Source of the DNA: Neckera pumila
Taxonomy: Eukaryota > Streptophyta > Bryopsida > Hypnales > Neckeraceae
Assembly (NCBI GenBank): GCA_963969595.1
Contig: OZ018415.1
Coordinates: 10,912,001 to 10,976,000 of the forward strand
Direction: 5' to 3'
DNA: 64,000 bases
Shown: positions 58,809 to 64,000 of the stretch, piece by piece
Layout of the letters: every line of letters begins with the position of its first letter
Numbering within the stretch: position 1 is the stretch's first letter
Notes under the pieces: model-generated
The model's input: the letters and a program-made list of their open reading frames with translations, nothing else
Databases searched by the model: none
What the model was told of the DNA's origin: nothing
Made by a program: the position numbers and the translations under genes

Positions 58809-61800
58809 CTATTTTGGCCTCAGAGTTTGCGTTTGCTTTGCAGCACTAATTTCCTGATTCGCTCTCTCACGCTCAGCAGGTAGCAAGTTGTAGAAAAGCT
58901 GGCCGGTTCTAGCTTCCCACTGCACACAAGAGAACGTCATTCAGGAAGGTATTCTTGACCATACGCCCAATCACTTTCAAAGCAAGCAAGATATTCACGA
59001 GAATTATTAAGTAAAGGTCACAACGTCTTTATTTCCCGGACTCTTCTTAGCAACGCATTCCACAACCATAGTTGTACGCCAGGGAGTTAATTAATTACCT
59101 CTCTAATGTCTCTGACAGAATGAATTCTGGGCTCATATGTCGGCTTCGGTCGAAACTTGCGATTATGCTGCACAGCCGACAAAAGGTTGGAAACCATACT
59201 TCCAGAACTCGCCACTACTGAGTACTGATGCAAATAATAAGAGAATCAAACCGTAGGAATTATGTAGAGCTTGGACAATTAAAGGCCCTTCGGGTAGACA
59301 TACCTCTGCTAATAGGGCTGCTAAATCAGTTTCTCCGTTGCCTATTTTAGTGCTGTTCTTGCCGCCCAGCTTGATAGCAGCAGCCCCAGTTTCAAACGCC
59401 GGTTTGCTTGCCTGCTTGGCGGCAGCAACCGCAGAGAATGCAGGCATGCTTGATCGCAAGATCGACTGCCTGGTAATCATTTTAGCAGGAGCAATCTGAT
59501 ACAGAGAAAAAGACCGGATTTGAGTTACAAATCCAACCCATGGTAATGTAGATGCCAACCTCCAATTTGTCCCAACGAATGCCGTTTGCAAACCAGTTTC
59601 AAGAAATAAAAATACTGGGAAAATATGAAGAACTCGTCGTACATTCCGCGAGGAATTCATACCGTAACTGTTGCGTCCGTCTTTTTCCGAAATCCGCTAT
59701 CTAAACCTCCTGCACTTTTCTTTGCAGCAGATGCAGCAGCTCTACTAGAATCTGCTCGATTAGTCTCTACGACGCTATTACCACTTGGTTTTAGAATGGT
59801 TCCTCCGTTTGCTCCCATGGCAGCTCGTGCATGAGCCGCAAATGTCAAGCTCGGCATGCTCATCCTTGTCACGGTTTGCCGACTCTTTCTAGGGGACCCT
59901 ATTGATGGCTCTGTCAAGCGAGAATATCAGCATGCGAGACGGACGGTGGAAAATTAAACAAATTTTTGCAAACAGTCAAAAAATATCATCTATATATTAT
60001 ACAAGAAGTGTATATCATACAATATCATGCAATATTATATTGGAACAGAGACTGCCAAAGCTACAACAAAATAGTTGTTGAATATCAAAGTTAAAAACAC
60101 CTGTGTTCCGGATGCAATTCAATGAAGACAATCTACATAAAAGTGGGTAATACCAGCAATTCACGCTAAGGTACAAGTGGGTTCGTACAAGTGGGTAACA
60201 ACAATATCAAGGAATTATCAACAAAGCATGCCAGGAATCCTATTAATACCTGGATTGAGTTTCGTCGTCTTGGCTAAGGACTGTAGACTAGTGTTCTCTT
60301 TCCCTCCTTTGGAGAGGCGACTAACTTTATCGAGTTTCTCGGCCGGGCCGTTCAGACGGGACATTGAAGATGCTCTTGATCCCTTTTTCTGCTGAACAAG
60401 ATTGCTTCGATTTGACGTGGAAGCCTTACAGTCCGTCCCCCTGCCAGGGGTGTGATCAAAAGACACTGACCGCCTATATAATTTCTTTGCAGAACTCGAT
60501 GCTGCCACAATTCTGGGTGAACATACTTGCAGCTCCTTAACCGAGTCCAATGCTTCACTTCTGTCGGCAAAACTATGTGCTCTGAGGTCAAAGGTCCGAA
60601 CTACCTCCAGCAAGGCAACACTAGGTAACCTCTTCTCCTCCAATCCAGTCTTTGCTTCCGTTATTGATGGTATAGCAATAACAGTTCCATTAGGCATAAA
60701 TGAACTGTAATCTCCTTTCTCATCAGAAACTGGAGGAATATCATGCTTAGAACTCAAGTCTTCGACCGGAGAATATTCACTGAGTTTCACCCGTAATGCA
60801 GAACCCCAGCTCTTTCTCATTTTGCGTATGTCATCAAATGCCTGCACGGAAGAATTGACGCCTAACTTATTTGCCAGCCCGGTTCCAGTATTGGCATCAT
60901 CTGAAGAAATCCTACCAGATTGGCAATTTTGCATTGAAAGCCCGTCCTCATTCATGAAGGAAGCTGTCTCTTTCCTCGTGTCTCTTTCACAGGCACGGAG
61001 TACTGGTAGTGCGGCAGACTCCAGTTGCACAGTTTGACGAAGTCTAGATTTTGGACGTGTCGCTGCACAATAGAATAACGTATGTCAATGATAATTCAAG
61101 CATACATACCTCGCTCTACTGCTAAACAGAGGTTGAGGTAACACTTAGGTAAATTGCAGCCCTCTAGCCCCTCAGCCGTACGCACAATGAACAATACAAA
61201 TGCTTATCACCTGCTCCTTGTGATTTTTCATTAGGATCGTCTACCGACTCGTCAATTTTCACTCGAAGCGCTGACCCCAGGCTTTTACGAAGCCTGCTCG
61301 TATCCTTCAACTTGGAAAGAAATGCATCCTGCCAACGTAAACTAGTTTGGGATGGCTTATCCTCGTCTTCAGCTGACCGACCCGCTGATGGCGACGCAGG
61401 CATATCAGCTGTCGTACTCATTTGATCAGGAGCAAATTGATTCTCAAACATGTTCACTCTGACATTGAAGCTCCCGAGACCTCCAGGCCCGTCATTTCCA
61501 ACTACATAGTCATCAGAAGATATGAACCTCCGGGTGGATAGAAAATTCTCAGGTGATTTACAATGGACAGGGGAAGCAATACGTGGGAAATCAGCTCCAA
61601 AAGTATCATTGTAACCTGCTCTGGGACTCTCGCCTTCTTTAGCGGTATCTTTCGGCTTCGCCACAGTTGCGGCGCCATCAAAAGCAAGCTTCGCTTTCGA
61701 GGAGCCCCGGTTCTTCTTCCTCTCGAGATTTGGAGTTCTGACGCTTGAATTCGAGTCTTTCAAATCAGCAGCATGACCACCGGCGATCTCTGTAAGGGGT

Positions 61801-62440
61801 ACCTCGTGGTGTCTGCAGATTGGTTACATTTAAATACACAGAGCAAGTATAGAAAAAGGATCGGGAATGTGATGCAAGACATACTCAGAAACAAAGAGGC
61901 AAGAGTTAACTTACGAATGGCTGCGGTAGAACCACGGGTCATCTCTGCAGACAGACACGTGAACAAGATATTGGTAAGTTGAATAATGAAAACGGCAACT
62001 TCACTCGTTATGCAGTAATATCTCCTAGAAAGAAAAAAAAAAAATCTTTGTGCGCAAAGCTATTCTGGTAGGGACAAAATCATTTCTGCTACCCTATTCA
62101 TAGAGTGAAGTAGAATCGATGGACTGGTAGAAATCAAGAGATTGCCGTGAAATCCTTACAACATTAGAAAATGGAACAATCAAATTCTTCTAAAGAAACA
62201 GAGTCTCCTTTCACACCTTATTTCACTCCCTCCTGATGCTAACTACAAGGGGTGAGAATAGAACCCGTCCATTCTGTACAACTGCATGGGTTCATATTCT
62301 AAAGATATGCAAGTGCTACAACAAAAACATGATTGTGTTCAAAGCTTATAGTAAGAGCTTTACCCAATTGTTCCCGCTTTCGCTAAGGCTTCTTCGGCCT
62401 TCAAGTCTGCCCATTGTGGAGCATCAATCTCATCCTGCAT
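58809..62440 (-). CDS. 732-aa basic Ser-rich plant protein, possible microtubule-associated type
   Basis: Eight exons keep frame from ATG 62440 to TAG 58811-58809: 62364-62440, 61915-61944, 61211-61812, 60250-61062, 59663-59910, 59304-59495, 59099-59224 and 58809-58919 (2199 nt). It starts MQDEIDAPQWADLKAEE, then GDDPWFYRSHSHHEVPL; both look like short conserved motifs of a plant family whose name I cannot give with confidence. The middle is low complexity, Ser/Lys/Arg-rich, with a duplicated motif: LRKSLGSALRVKIDE (exon 3) and MRKSWGSALRVKLSE (exon 4). The end, KFRPKPTYEPRIHSVRDIRE joined to WEARTGQLFYNLLPAERERA, is the best-ordered part. The high pI with short motifs resembles plant microtubule-binding proteins, which is inference only. 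The start ATG lies at the head of exon 1 behind a possible 5' UTR intron. Confidence 0.7.
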
Positions 62441-64000
62441 TGCAAATATCATTGCTCATTAGCACCGAGAAATATCAGCTCCAAAATTGGTAATTAACCA
62501 GAATCAGTATGCACAGATTCCGGTACTTGAATATTCCACGTCTGCAAAAACAATGGATTGCGTGTCGGGCTGTAAGAAAAGCACCAGAAAAGCCCAATGC
62601 TTATCGTTCTTGGCAGCAGTGGAGGCAGGGGACAGTGACAAAGATACAAGCAAAGCCTGCCTGTGCATGATGCACGATCTTCAATATACTCGCAGCAGTA
62701 TATTACGAAGGCACCGTCGAAGTCGCTCCATCAATCCACATTGCAGCAATCCCCAGAGCAAAATTCCATGTCCCCCATATCCACTAAACCCTGTTGGAGC
62801 ATACACCCTAGTAGCAGACGATCAGGACCCTTCACCCGATCGAATTCTTCGACTCTGTACAGAGAATGAAGATGGCAAGTGATTCCTCTGCCACAAGTTC
62901 GAAATATCCTCGCCTTTCCACCACTTCACTAACAACAGTGCGAGAAAGTTCCAAGTGAGGATAGAACTCCAGCGGCGGTCTCGTTGTCACAGAAAAAAAG
63001 GAAAGATGGCAAGGTACAAGATCCATTCCAAATTTCCTCCGTCTACATCAATTTCAAAGTCTGTCACCTGGATAACGTCTTCACAGGGTAATACAACACC
63101 ACGATAAGGACACAGAGGAGAGTCTCCACTCAACCTCCAAATTGCACTCGATTCGCAAGAGCCTCAACATTCCACAGACAAGACTTCTACGCACCAGATC
63201 GTTCGTTCGAGGTTCGAAGACTCCCGACTCCAAAGGTCGGCACACAATCAAACTCTGACGTCGGCAACGTCACTTGGGTTACTCCGCCACGATATCATCC
63301 CATCGCTTGCTGGTACCAACAATCGAAACCAGATTTGGACGAAGAGCTGAATCTCAAAACAACGTAGCGGCCACTCCTGCCCAATCCGCCCAATCGCTGG
63401 AACCTCGGGATCTGGACCCACAAACGGTAAACTGAGCTGTACCGTGGCCCGGCAATAAACACAACCATCGGTACACTGCACGAACCTTCACAATTTCACA
63501 CGCGACAACATCCAAGCAGTCAAGCACCAGAAGCAAACTGGGCACTTGCTCACAGGGATACCGGAAGCCCGTAAGACGAGGTCTCTCTTTGAAAAACTGG
63601 CAACCATCCCACGCTCGGCGCGGGCTGCCAATGTACATTCCAAGACGTGGCTCCCCTGATTCAAATTCTTCATCCATCCGTGCGGATGAAACCCGTCGGG
63701 AAAACGCTAACTGAACTCAGTTCTAGAACTTGAATGGTGGATGAGTTCGTATTTAGTGATGTACGAACTGCACCCTTCATATGAAGGCACCTTCATGAAT
63801 GCCACTCAGCCAGTCCAGATCCATCACTTCAACGGCATTAAAATTACTGTTGTCTAATCATCACCACTGCGCGGTGCTAGAAAACGAGAGAGTTGTTCCG
63901 GAAGAAGTCAAGGCATTAAACTGGCCGTTTCCAGCAAGTGACACTGAGGATGGACAAACGGCCAGAAGTCCACTTCAGCATCCCGATAAACCCAGAATTC
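62441..64000. other. Upstream region of the 732-aa gene
   Basis: GC-balanced DNA, probably 5' UTR exon(s) and promoter of the minus-strand gene. Open frames such as 62487-62882 (plus) and 63354-63677 (minus) have no recognisable domain and were not taken as genes. Confidence 0.4.

Noticed and set aside
63354..63677. 107-aa minus-strand frame
   Set aside because: No recognisable domain, overlaps other open frames and lies where the 5' UTR or promoter of the 732-aa gene is expected.

Overview
The window is nuclear DNA from a land plant that makes swimming sperm, most likely a moss or another seed-free plant. Four points support this. Spliced genes have short GT-AG introns (about 50-700 bp). 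Short runs of the plant telomere repeat (CCCTAAA) sit inside the sequence. One gene is plant-type (56.9 kb, like Arabidopsis MEE59). A complete DNAAF5/HEATR2-like gene for dynein-arm pre-assembly lies at 47.1-55.9 kb; flowering plants have no motile cilia and would not need it. The species cannot be named from sequence alone.

Layout. 0-16 kb is accessory DNA. A minus-strand ORF with a nuclear-localisation-like motif runs off the left edge. A cluster of CGGGA/TCCCG palindromes follows (0.9-1.6 kb), then AT-rich DNA with TTAA-bounded inverted-repeat elements. A decayed transposase-like gene of the DUF7869 type lies at 9.4-12.75 kb, with more of the same palindromes upstream and in its probable intron. 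Two paralogous gag-like reading frames at 13.4-15.9 kb share an in-frame TGA. A spliced minus-strand gene at 16.9-20.4 kb encodes a 570-aa protein ending in a RING-like finger.

23.6-36.9 kb is one Ty1/copia retrotransposon: 246-bp LTRs, a 5-bp target duplication (ATATG), a primer-binding site and degenerate gag-pol. It has been swollen from about 5.3 kb to 13.3 kb by nested insertions: a block of about 6.3 kb in the leader (itself carrying TTAA elements and a broken trihelix gene), a 245-bp fold-back element in gag, and a 1.4-kb hAT-like element with an 8-bp target duplication in the RT/RNase H region. 37-46 kb holds a gene for a probably plastid-targeted GIY-YIG protein (39.1-41.4 kb), two copies of a ~280-bp inverted-repeat element, more TTAA elements and a LINE reverse-transcriptase fragment.

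47-62.4 kb is gene-dense: DNAAF5 (23 exons, minus), the divergently transcribed MEE59-like gene (plus), and an 8-exon minus-strand gene for a 732-aa basic, Ser-rich protein with a duplicated RKSxGSALRVK motif. The rest to 64 kb is probably the upstream region of that gene.

The exon chains of the four spliced genes were built by hand from splice sites and reading phase. Each keeps frame from start to stop (1107, 733, 571 and 335 codons including the stop), which is good internal support. Family names come from motif recognition, not from a database search.
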